Origin: Rhodanobacteraceae bacterium
GTDB taxonomy: Bacteria; Pseudomonadota; Gammaproteobacteria; Xanthomonadales; SZUA-5
DNA: 5,706 bases
NCBI GenBank assembly: GCA_003233535.1
Contig: QIMA01000278.1
Span: 1-5,706 of the forward strand
Reading direction: 5' to 3'
In this document: positions 1-5,706 of the stretch, piece by piece
Layout: every line of letters starts with the position of its first letter
Position numbering within the stretch: position 1 is the first letter of the stretch
Program-made: the position numbers and the translations under genes
The notes under the pieces: generated by a model
The model's input: the letters and a program-made list of their open reading frames with translations, nothing else
What the model was told of the DNA's origin: nothing
Database searches by the model: none

Positions 1-16
1 GGTTACCTGCTTGGAA

Positions 17-49
17 GAGCCGGATGCGGGAAAGCCGCACGTCCGGTTC
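17..49 (+). ncRNA. Group II intron domain V (catalytic hairpin)
   Basis: Domain V is the catalytic metal-binding hairpin of the ribozyme. The lower stem pairs GAGCCGGA (17-24) with TCCGGTTC (42-49) and contains the catalytic AGC triad at 18-20. A two-base asymmetric bulge (C40, G41) follows. The upper stem pairs TGCGG (25-29) with CCGCA (35-39) and closes a GAAA-containing loop at 30-34. All helix positions pair, counting one G-T wobble (G19-T47), so this domain looks intact. Confidence 0.87.
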
Positions 50-52
50 TGT

Positions 53-88
53 GAGGGTGACGATCAGTGATGATCAGATCTACTCGAC
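53..88 (+). ncRNA. Group II intron domain VI with branch-point A
   Basis: Domain VI carries the adenosine whose 2'-OH attacks the 5' splice site. The base of the helix pairs GAG (53-55) with CTC (83-85), leaving A82 unpaired as the likely branch point. The distal arm pairs GATCA (62-66) with TGATC (71-75) around a GTGA (GNRA-type) loop. The middle of the helix (56-61 against 76-81) pairs imperfectly, with several bulges in my hand fold. Confidence 0.7.
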
Positions 89-105
89 TAATTCGGTGTA
101 CTGCT

Positions 106-120
106 GCGCGATCATCGCGC
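106..120. repeat. Perfect 15-bp palindrome (hairpin) in the intron's 3' flank
   Basis: GCGCGAT (106-112) and ATCGCGC (114-120) are perfect inverted copies around a single C at 113. As RNA this would form a GC-rich 6-bp stem with a TCA loop. It starts 17 bases after the intron end. No T-run follows, so it is not a standard intrinsic terminator. It could be a protein-binding site, the remnant of an upstream gene's 3' hairpin, or chance. Confidence 0.5.
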
Positions 121-151
121 GAGTTCATGAAATATCCGGGCTAAGCCGCTG

Positions 152-175
152 CATTTTAGTAAAATGGATCATTTT
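152..175 (+). promoter_or_regulatory. Operator-like array of three CATTTT/AAAATG half-sites
   Basis: CATTTT (152-157), its inverse AAAATG (161-166) and CATTTT again (170-175) start exactly 9 bases apart. The first two make a perfect 15-bp palindrome (152-166) around G159; the second and third form another inverted pair around GAT. The TAAAAT at 160-165 inside it matches five of six bases of the sigma-70 -10 box, and transcription from it would start about 25-30 bases before hrpA. No good -35 box lies 16-18 bases upstream (around 137-143), which would suit an activator-dependent or weak promoter. The regulator is unknown. The repeat geometry is seen directly; the operator role is inferred. Confidence 0.4.
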
Positions 176-198
176 CATTGAATCGATAGTTTTTGCAT

Positions 199-3100
199 AT
201 GTCTAGACGCTCCCCCATTCCGCCAGAGGTTCGCGCGCTGCGCCGACGCATGGCACAGGTGCCGGCTCGTGCCTGGCCCGGGCTCAATCGCGCATTGCGC
301 GCGCTGTCACTCGACGACGAAGCCGCGCGAACGCAGTTTGAGGAACGCTTAGCCAACGCCAACGCCGAGGTGGAGCGACGCCGCGCGGCCAAACCGGCGC
401 TGCGCTACGACGATGCGCTGCCGATGGTGGCCGAACGCGAAGCCTTTCTGAAGTTGCTGCAGCACAACCAAGTAGTCGTCGTGGCCGGCTCGACCGGCTG
501 CGGTAAGAGCACCCAGTTGCCCAAACTATTGCTGGAGGCTGGCTACGGCTGTCGCGGCCTGATTGGGGTTACCCAGCCACGGCGGATTGCCGCGCGCAGC
601 CTGTCGCGGCGGGTGGCTGACGAGTTGGGCGAAGCGGTTGGTGGGCGGGTCGGCTGGCAGGTGCGCTTTGCGCAGAACCTGACCCCCGATAGCCAGGTCA
701 AGTTCATGACCGACGGCATCTTGCTGGCTGAAACCCAGGGCGATCGGGAGCTACGCGGCTATGACGCAATCATTATCGATGAAGTGCACGAGCGTTCGCT
801 GAACATCGACTTCCTGCTCGGTTATCTGCAGCGGCTGTTGCCCAAGCGGCCTGATCTGAAGTTGATCTTGGCCTCTGCAACGCTGGATACGGACCGCTTT
901 GCGGCGCATTTCGGTTCGGCGCCGATACTGGCGATCGAAGGCCGAGGCTACCCGGTCGAGATTCGTTACCGGCCGTTGGTTAGCGAGAAGAAGGGCGAAG
1001 ATCTCGATTTGTATCAGGGCATTGCCGCAGCGATTTCTGAGTTGGCCGGCGAGGATCCGCGCGGCGACGTACTGGTGTTCCTGCCGGGCGAGCGCGAGAT
1101 TCGCGATGCGCATCGACACTTAGAAGGCGCCGGGCTGCGTCACACCGAGATTGTGCCGCTGTATGGGCGTCTTAGCGCCAGTTTGCAGGATCGGGTGTTC
1201 AAACCGGGTGCCGGCCGTCGCGTGGTGCTGGCAACGAATGTCGCCGAGACCTCGCTAACGGTGCCGCGCATCAAGTCTGTGATCGATTCGGGTTTAGCCC
1301 GAGTGATGCGTTATGTGCCGCGTACCCAGGTCCAACGCCTGCAAATTGAGTCGATATCTCAGGCCGCTGCAGCGCAGCGCGCGGGTCGCTGCGGACGGAC
1401 CTCGCCGGGCGTTTGCATTCGGTTGTACGCTGAAACAGATCACGCGCGCAGGCCGGAATTTACCGATCCCGAGCTGCTGCGCTCCTCGCTGGCGGGCGTC
1501 ATCTTGTCGATGCTCAGCTTGCGTCTGGGTGATCCTGACAGTTTCCCTTTTCTTGACCCACCGGCGCGCCGTTTGCTGCACGAAGGTTGGCAGGTGCTGT
1601 TTGAACTGGGCGCAGTCAACGAGCAGCGCCGGCTCACTGAGATCGGTCGGCAGATGGCCAAGCTGCCAATCGATGTGCGTCTGGCGCGGATGCTGGTTGC
1701 CTGCAACGAGCGTGACGCTGTGGACGAGGGTTTGATCATCGCAGCGGCCTTGAGCGTGCAGGATCCGCGCGAACGGCCGCCTGAACGCAAGGGCGAGGCC
1801 GACCAGCGGCATGCGGTATGGCGCGACGAGCGCTCCGACTTTCTAGGCTGGATCAATTTGTGGCGCGATTTTGAGCGCGCGGCGGCTGATCTCAACCAGC
1901 GCGGCCTGCGCGACTGGTGCGGGGAGAATTTGCTGTCGTATCCAAAAATGCGTGAGTGGCGTGAGCTGCATCGTCAACTCAAGCTGCTGGTCAAGCAGTT
2001 GGACTGGCGGCATAACGCCGAGCCGGCCAGCTATGAGGCACTGCATCAGGCCATTCTGGTCGCTTATCTGAGTCACATCGGCGAACGCGACCCAAAGAAG
2101 GATTATCGCGGACCGCGCGAGCGCCGTTTTCTGCCATTCCCATCTTCTGCGCTGGCGCGCAGTGGCGGTCGCTGGCTGGTCGCTGCGAGCCTGCTGGAAA
2201 CCCGGCGGCTATATGCGCTGCAGGTGGCTAGAATCGAGCAAAAATGGATCGAGCCGCTGGCTGGCCACATGCTCATCCGTCAGCACTACGAGCCGCAATG
2301 GGACGCCACGCAAGCGCAGGCTTGGTGCTACGAGGACATGCTGCTGGACGGTTTGCCCGTGGTTCGGCGCAGGCGTACACGTTTGGCGCCACTGGATTCA
2401 GAGCTAGCGCGAGAATTGATGCTGCGTCACGGCTTGGTTCGCGGCCAATGGCGGCTGCGGCATCCCAGTTTGGCCCAGCATCGCGAGCTATTCGCCGAAG
2501 CGGAGGCCAAAGAAGAGAAGCTGCGGCGACGCGGGCTGTTGCGCGATGAAATGGAGCTGGCGGCGTGGTTCGATCAGCGTATACCAGCAGGCATTGGCGA
2601 TGGCCGTAGCCTGCTAGCCTGGTTGCGCAAGGCCGATTCAGCGACGCTGCAAAGTTTGCGCCTGAGCATCGCTGACCTAGTCATTCCAGAGGCCACCGTC
2701 AGCGAGCTAGATCTGTATCCGCCGAATCTGAATGCGGACGGATTGGACGTGCCGTTGAGCTACTGTTTTGACCCTCAGTCCGATATCGACGGCGTCAGCG
2801 TGTCCGTCTCGATCGCCGATCTAGGTCGATTGAACGGGCAGCTATTGGAGTGGCTGGTTCCCGGTTTGCGTCTAGACAAGGCGATCGCGCTGATCAAGGG
2901 CTTGCCCAAGGTTCAGCGTCGGCACTACGTTCCTGCCCCCGACTATGCGCGCGCCTTTCTACAGGCCCATCCGGTTGCGCAGGGCAGCTTGTTTGAGTGC
3001 TTGGCCGCGTTCCTCACGCGAGTGACCGGCGCCGAGGTGCACACGGCCGATTTCGTCGCCGTGCAGTTGCCCGCGCACCTGCAGTTTCGGCTAGAGGTGG

Positions 3101-4062
3101 TCGATGATGGTCAGGTCATCGCCAGCGGGCGCGATCCGCAGCAGCTGATCGCGCAGCTCGCTGAGCAGTCGCAGCAGGCCTTCGCGCAGCGTGCGCGCGA
3201 TGCCTTCGACGAGCAGCCGCTGCAGCGCTTTCCCGACCAGCCGATTGCCGAAAGCATCAAGCTCAGCGATGGGGCGACCGCTTTCCCGGCGTTGACCTTG
3301 ATCGATGGGGCTGTCGTGATGCGCGGCTATGTAGACGCCGAGCTAGCGACGCTGTCTCATCAGCGTGGCGTACGGCAACTGCTGCGCCAGCGCTTAGACG
3401 ATGTAACGCGCTATTGGCGTCGGCACATTCCCTTATCGCCGCAGGCGGCACTCCAGGCCGCACCGATCGGTGGCACAGAAGCGCTCGGCGTGGACCTGGT
3501 CGAGGGCGCGTTCTTGGCGCTTAGCCACAGCGCAGCACAGGTTCGCACTGCCGAGCAGTTTGCTGCGCTGGCAGAGCGCCTGCGGGCCCAGTTGGGGCCA
3601 GCAGTCAGCGAGCGCGCGGAAATCATCGAGCGTTTGTTGATTCGCTACGGCGAACTCAGGCGGCGAATGGAACCGCCGATGATGGGTTTTGCCGCCGCCA
3701 ATCTGGCCGACTTGCGAAGTCAGCTAGAACGACTGTTGGGCACCGGTTTCGCCGGCCGCTGGGGTCCCGACCAACTGCTGCATATTGACCGCTACCTGCA
3801 TGCAGCGCAGCTGCGCTTGGAACGGCTGCTGATCGATCCGGCCAAAGATCAGGCAAAACAGCTGGACATTGCCCCGTTCGACAAGGCACTAGCTCAGATG
3901 CGAGCCGCTGGTGTCGCCGAAGAAGCGCTGGATTCGTTGCGTTGGGCAATCGAGGAGTTTCGGGTGTCGGTGTTCGCTCAGGAGCTGCGGACGGCGTTTC
4001 CAGTGTCGGCTAAGCGCTTGAATCGCCTAGTGAAGAAGCTAAAAAACCACGGCCAAGCGTGA
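199..4062 (+). CDS. hrpA: ATP-dependent RNA helicase HrpA (DEAH/RHA family), complete
   Basis: HrpA is a cytoplasmic ATP-dependent RNA helicase. In E. coli it has been tied to processing of a fimbrial mRNA and, more recently, to clearing stalled ribosomes. The ATG at 199 gives 1287 residues, against about 1300 in E. coli HrpA, and similarity runs to the C-terminus. Residue numbers below count from this ATG. Helicase motifs are in order: Walker A GSTGCGKST (97-105), TQPRR (125-129), DEVH (194-197), SAT (226-228), FLPG (294-297), TNVAETSLT (346-354) and QRAGRCGR (393-400). An HA2 region (about 450-540), an OB-fold (about 620-690) and the long HrpA-specific C-terminal domain (DUF3418) follow, ending in a conserved IEEFRVSVFAQEL block. 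Motif II is DEVH rather than the usual DEAH. A TTG at 193 in the same frame would add Met-His. No clear Shine-Dalgarno precedes either start, so the start is chosen by ATG preference and the length fit. No frameshift or internal stop is seen. Confidence 0.97.
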   Translation: MSRRSPIPPEVRALRRRMAQVPARAWPGLNRALRALSLDDEAARTQFEERLANANAEVERRRAAKPALRYDDALPMVAEREAFLKLLQHNQVVVVAGSTGCGKSTQLPKLLLEAGYGCRGLIGVTQPRRIAARSLSRRVADELGEAVGGRVGWQVRFAQNLTPDSQVKFMTDGILLAETQGDRELRGYDAIIIDEVHERSLNIDFLLGYLQRLLPKRPDLKLILASATLDTDRFAAHFGSAPILAIEGRGYPVEIRYRPLVSEKKGEDLDLYQGIAAAISELAGEDPRGDVLVFLPGEREIRDAHRHLEGAGLRHTEIVPLYGRLSASLQDRVFKPGAGRRVVLATNVAETSLTVPRIKSVIDSGLARVMRYVPRTQVQRLQIESISQAAAAQRAGRCGRTSPGVCIRLYAETDHARRPEFTDPELLRSSLAGVILSMLSLRLGDPDSFPFLDPPARRLLHEGWQVLFELGAVNEQRRLTEIGRQMAKLPIDVRLARMLVACNERDAVDEGLIIAAALSVQDPRERPPERKGEADQRHAVWRDERSDFLGWINLWRDFERAAADLNQRGLRDWCGENLLSYPKMREWRELHRQLKLLVKQLDWRHNAEPASYEALHQAILVAYLSHIGERDPKKDYRGPRERRFLPFPSSALARSGGRWLVAASLLETRRLYALQVARIEQKWIEPLAGHMLIRQHYEPQWDATQAQAWCYEDMLLDGLPVVRRRRTRLAPLDSELARELMLRHGLVRGQWRLRHPSLAQHRELFAEAEAKEEKLRRRGLLRDEMELAAWFDQRIPAGIGDGRSLLAWLRKADSATLQSLRLSIADLVIPEATVSELDLYPPNLNADGLDVPLSYCFDPQSDIDGVSVSVSIADLGRLNGQLLEWLVPGLRLDKAIALIKGLPKVQRRHYVPAPDYARAFLQAHPVAQGSLFECLAAFLTRVTGAEVHTADFVAVQLPAHLQFRLEVVDDGQVIASGRDPQQLIAQLAEQSQQAFAQRARDAFDEQPLQRFPDQPIAESIKLSDGATAFPALTLIDGAVVMRGYVDAELATLSHQRGVRQLLRQRLDDVTRYWRRHIPLSPQAALQAAPIGGTEALGVDLVEGAFLALSHSAAQVRTAEQFAALAERLRAQLGPAVSERAEIIERLLIRYGELRRRMEPPMMGFAAANLADLRSQLERLLGTGFAGRWGPDQLLHIDRYLHAAQLRLERLLIDPAKDQAKQLDIAPFDKALAQMRAAGVAEEALDSLRWAIEEFRVSVFAQELRTAFPVSAKRLNRLVKKLKNHGQA

Positions 4063-4063
4063 G

Positions 4064-4080
4064 CCAACGGCTCCTGTTGG
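4064..4080 (+). terminator. Hairpin right after hrpA, possible weak terminator
   Basis: CCAACGG (4064-4070 region) pairs with CTGTTGG (4074-4080) around a CTC loop, giving about seven pairs with one G-T. It begins two bases after the hrpA stop codon. No T-run follows (the next bases are TCGCAGG), so it does not meet the usual intrinsic terminator pattern. It may act as an mRNA 3'-end stabiliser or a Rho-related pause site. Confidence 0.3.
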
Positions 4081-4128
4081 TCGCAGGTGCAGGCGAACAT
4101 ATGCATCGGGTAGGCTGTCGCTACGTTA

Positions 4129-4140
4129 TTTAGAGCTAAA
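4129..4140. repeat. Small inverted repeat before the leader Shine-Dalgarno
   Basis: TTTAG (4129-4133) and CTAAA (4136-4140) are inverted copies around AG, ending three bases before the strong ribosome binding site. It lies in the AT-richer part of the intergenic region, where a promoter or operator for the downstream gene could sit. It is short enough to be chance. Confidence 0.25.
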
Positions 4141-4143
4141 CAG

Positions 4144-4151
4144 GGAGGTGA
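4144..4151 (+). promoter_or_regulatory. Very strong Shine-Dalgarno serving an 11-codon ORF
   Basis: GGAGGTGA is an eight-base perfect complement to the 3' end of 16S rRNA. Its GGAGG core lies seven bases before the ATG at 4156, an ideal spacing. It is far stronger than the sites before hrpA or before the ATG at 4228, yet the ORF it serves stops after 11 codons. Confidence 0.75.
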
Positions 4152-4155
4152 AAAC

Positions 4156-4191
4156 ATGAACCTATCGGCTTTCGTGATGGTCCAGCCCTGA
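4156..4191 (+). CDS. Possible 11-residue leader peptide (MNLSAFVMVQP)
   Basis: An ATG placed ideally after GGAGGTGA opens an 11-codon ORF ending in TGA at 4189-4191. It is in the same frame as the exported protein starting at 4228, separated by its own TGA and a TAA at 4204-4206. It has no run of one amino acid, so classical amino-acid attenuation is not suggested. Options are a regulatory leader peptide acting on the downstream gene, a real micro-protein, or the remains of an older start region cut off by a mutation. I do not recognise the peptide. The Shine-Dalgarno is the only coding evidence. Confidence 0.4.
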   Translation: MNLSAFVMVQP

Positions 4192-4193
4192 GA

Positions 4194-4199
4194 TACACT
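4194..4199 (+). promoter_or_regulatory. Weak -10-like box upstream of the exported protein
   Basis: TACACT matches four of six bases of the sigma-70 -10 consensus and lies 28 bases before the ATG at 4228. No convincing -35 is seen 16-18 bases upstream. If used, it would give a transcript that excludes the mini-ORF. Low confidence. Confidence 0.18.
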
Positions 4200-4227
4200 A
4201 AGGTAATTTATTTGCTCACGGGTTCAC

Positions 4228-5706
4228 ATGAAAGCTCGCTATTTCTTGATCGCTCTTTTCGGTTTTTCCTCGGCGGCTATGGCTTCTGGCAATTTGCGTC
4301 TCGCAATTAACGGCTCCGGGCCTCTAGAACTCGACACCACTCAGAGCCAACAGCTATTTGTCCCGACTGCGGCCACGCAGAAGAGATTGCGTATGAAACT
4401 GGCGCAGCCGGTGTTGTGTACATCGTTTTCCCTGTTAACCGGCGGGGTTGGGGTGGAACTGGTGAATCCACAAGAATTTTTCCCCAATCCGTTGATCTAC
4501 CCGTCGCTGCGCGGACTGTCGGGCATCAGTTATTTCGTAAACGACAGCCAGTCGCGCGGTCTGTTGCAGCTGTCGTCTACCGGCAGCAACCCAGCCGTTG
4601 CATGTTGCGTTCTGACCCCGGCGGTTAACGCCCTCTGCGTGCAGGGCAATAGAACGCAATCAACGGTGATACAAAGCGAGTTGTTCGAAGACGGTTTCGA
4701 AAACTTCGTTCCGCTAACCGGTCCCGATTTGCTAGTCACCGTCGAGGCGCCTGCCACCATCGCGCCCGGCGCCGCGCTCAGCTACGCCATTGTGATTCGC
4801 AATGAGGGCGTCAGCACGGCGACCAACGCGCGCGTCCGAGAGTACTTCCCGACCGTAGCCAGCAGTCCGCCGGCGCTCACCACTGGCAGTTGGACCTGCA
4901 GCGCTACGCCGGGCAGTTTCTGCTCCACCTCTGCAGGCAGCGGCATCATCAGCGCGGCACCCAATGAGCGCGTCTTTAGCGTTGCCGTCGGTGGCACAGT
5001 GACCTTTGCCGTTACCCGCACTGTGATCAACACGCCGCCGCCGTCGATAGGCTCCCAGCTGCGGCTGAACGCCGCGGTATTTGCTCGCCCGACCGAGAAC
5101 GAGTCTCGAATTGGCAATAATCAGGCCGATGCAGTCGTGACCATCCAGAGCAACGCGGCGCCAGCGATCACCACGATTGGGGCGCAGACCGTCAATGAAG
5201 ACGAAAGCAGCGGGATTTTGAATTTCAGCGTGTCTGATACGGAAACGACGGCCAGTTCTCTGACCGTGACTGCAACCTCTAGCAATCAGGTGGTCATCCC
5301 CAACGGCAATTTGGTGCTTGGCTTGGCTCCGGTGCGCGGTATCGACAGTGCACGCACGCTGGTGGTGACTCCTGCTCAGGATGCTAACGGCAGCGCCAGT
5401 ATCACGGTGACGGTCTCTGATGGCGGCGGCGCTTCGGCGAACCGTGTTTTTAACGTCACCGTCAATTCGGTCAACGACGCGCCCAGTTTCACCGCAGGGC
5501 CGGATCTGGTATTCGCCTCCGGTACAGCCGCCGGCCCACAGAATCCGGATTGGGCCACTGATATCTCGCAGTGCCCGCCAGCACGGCCAACCTGTGTCGC
5601 TAACGAGTCAGATATTGGGCTGAACTTCCAGATCGACAGTTTATCCGACCCCTCGAACATTTTGAGCGGCTCGGTCAGCATCAATGCCGACGGTGAGATG
5701 CTGTAC
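4228..5706 (+). CDS. Exported surface protein with DUF11-like and Ig/cadherin-like repeats, 3' end missing
   Basis: The frame is open for 493 codons to the window edge. The start has a good Sec signal peptide: MKAR, a hydrophobic core, then an A-M-A cleavage site after residue 19. Residues 20-150 form an unassigned domain with Cys64, 126, 127 and 137. LFEDGFE follows at 152-158. Residues 167-306 resemble a DUF11 domain, with an APGAALSYAIVIRN strand, a WTC...FC pair (Cys224, Cys232) and a GNNQADAVVTI end. Residues 311-416 form an Ig/cadherin-like (tandem-95 type) repeat, from TVNEDESSG through ITVTVSDGGG to VNSVNDAP. A second repeat begins at about 418 (DWATDIS, NFQI) and is cut by the edge. 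Such proteins are usually large outer-surface or secreted adhesin-like proteins; ligand and anchoring cannot be judged without the C-terminus. The upstream Shine-Dalgarno (ACGGG) is weak, but ATG 4228 is the only ATG, GTG or TTG start after the in-frame TAA at 4204. No function beyond a surface role is claimed. Confidence 0.88.
   Translation, partial: MKARYFLIALFGFSSAAMASGNLRLAINGSGPLELDTTQSQQLFVPTAATQKRLRMKLAQPVLCTSFSLLTGGVGVELVNPQEFFPNPLIYPSLRGLSGISYFVNDSQSRGLLQLSSTGSNPAVACCVLTPAVNALCVQGNRTQSTVIQSELFEDGFENFVPLTGPDLLVTVEAPATIAPGAALSYAIVIRNEGVSTATNARVREYFPTVASSPPALTTGSWTCSATPGSFCSTSAGSGIISAAPNERVFSVAVGGTVTFAVTRTVINTPPPSIGSQLRLNAAVFARPTENESRIGNNQADAVVTIQSNAAPAITTIGAQTVNEDESSGILNFSVSDTETTASSLTVTATSSNQVVIPNGNLVLGLAPVRGIDSARTLVVTPAQDANGSASITVTVSDGGGASANRVFNVTVNSVNDAPSFTAGPDLVFASGTAAGPQNPDWATDISQCPPARPTCVANESDIGLNFQIDSLSDPSNILSGSVSINADGEMLY

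Larger units (their letters stand above)
1..88 (+). mobile_element. Group II intron, 3' end only
   Basis: This is the last part of a bacterial group II intron, a self-splicing retroelement. Bases 17-49 fold as the conserved domain V hairpin. Bases 53-88 can form domain VI with an unpaired A at 82, and the element ends with CTACTCGAC, a 3' terminus I know from bacterial group II introns. The intron continues beyond the left edge, so the reverse transcriptase/maturase, the 5' boundary and the 5' exon cannot be seen. The 3' splice junction is placed after C88, which puts branch A82 seven bases from the end counting itself. The element points the same way as hrpA and ends 110 bases before its ATG. 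The structural class is not assigned. The domain V pattern is strong evidence; the exact end could be off by a base or two. Confidence 0.87.

Noticed and set aside
106..126. Intrinsic terminator for a gene upstream of the intron
   Set aside because: The stem is good, but GAGTTCATG follows rather than a T-run.
89..144. Possible C-terminal remnant of an upstream gene after the intron, ending in TAA at 142-144
   Set aside because: The frame gives about 17 unremarkable codons; without the 5' exon it cannot be told from non-coding DNA.
24..206. 60-codon + strand ORF starting inside the intron
   Set aside because: Its start lies in the domain V hairpin and it runs through the intron end and intergenic palindromes. 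There is no ribosome site and the sequence is not protein-like.
1294..1812. 172-codon minus-strand ORF within hrpA
   Set aside because: It is antisense to the conserved helicase core and is explained by GC-rich codon use on the + strand; no ribosome site or family resemblance.
2244..2549. 101-codon + strand ORF inside hrpA
   Set aside because: It overlaps the conserved HrpA frame throughout and has low-complexity Ala/Arg-rich content typical of a shadow frame.
4782..5117. 111-codon minus-strand ORF within the exported protein gene
   Set aside because: The + strand frame has a signal peptide and recognisable DUF11-like sequence over the same bases; the minus frame has none.
5376..5706. Minus- and plus-strand ORFs near the right edge
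   Set aside because: Both overlap the Ig-like repeats of the + strand gene and look like out-of-frame readings.

Overview
The window looks like chromosomal DNA from a gammaproteobacterium of moderately high GC content. A full-length HrpA-type DEAH/RHA RNA helicase that aligns with E. coli HrpA from end to end supports this. A secreted protein with a DUF11-like domain and an internal 'LFEDGFE' motif recalls secreted proteins of the Xanthomonadales/Lysobacterales. That order-level placement is from memory and is tentative.

Layout, all on the + strand. Bases 1-88 are the 3' end of a bacterial group II intron: domain V, domain VI with a bulged branch-point A, and a typical 3' terminus. The rest of the intron, including any intron-encoded reverse transcriptase, lies upstream of the window. 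Bases 89-198 are a short non-coding stretch. It carries two perfect 15-bp odd palindromes; the second overlaps a -10-like TAAAAT and forms part of a row of three alternating half-sites at 9-bp spacing. hrpA fills 199-4062 (1287 codons from the ATG). Bases 4063-4227 are an intergenic region with a hairpin just after hrpA and a near-ideal Shine-Dalgarno driving only an 11-codon ORF. From 4228 to the window edge runs an exported surface protein (493 codons seen, no stop reached): signal peptide, an unassigned N-terminal domain with cysteines, an LFEDGFE motif, a DUF11-like domain and at least two Ig/cadherin-like beta-sandwich repeats.

Nothing shows a functional link between hrpA and the exported protein; they are probably separate transcription units in the same direction. 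The window is mostly ordinary (a housekeeping helicase plus an adhesin-like protein). The parts worth a second look are the two short intergenic regions: the palindromic operator-like array between the intron and hrpA, and the mini-ORF leader of the surface protein. I see no defence system, CRISPR array, tRNA or rRNA.
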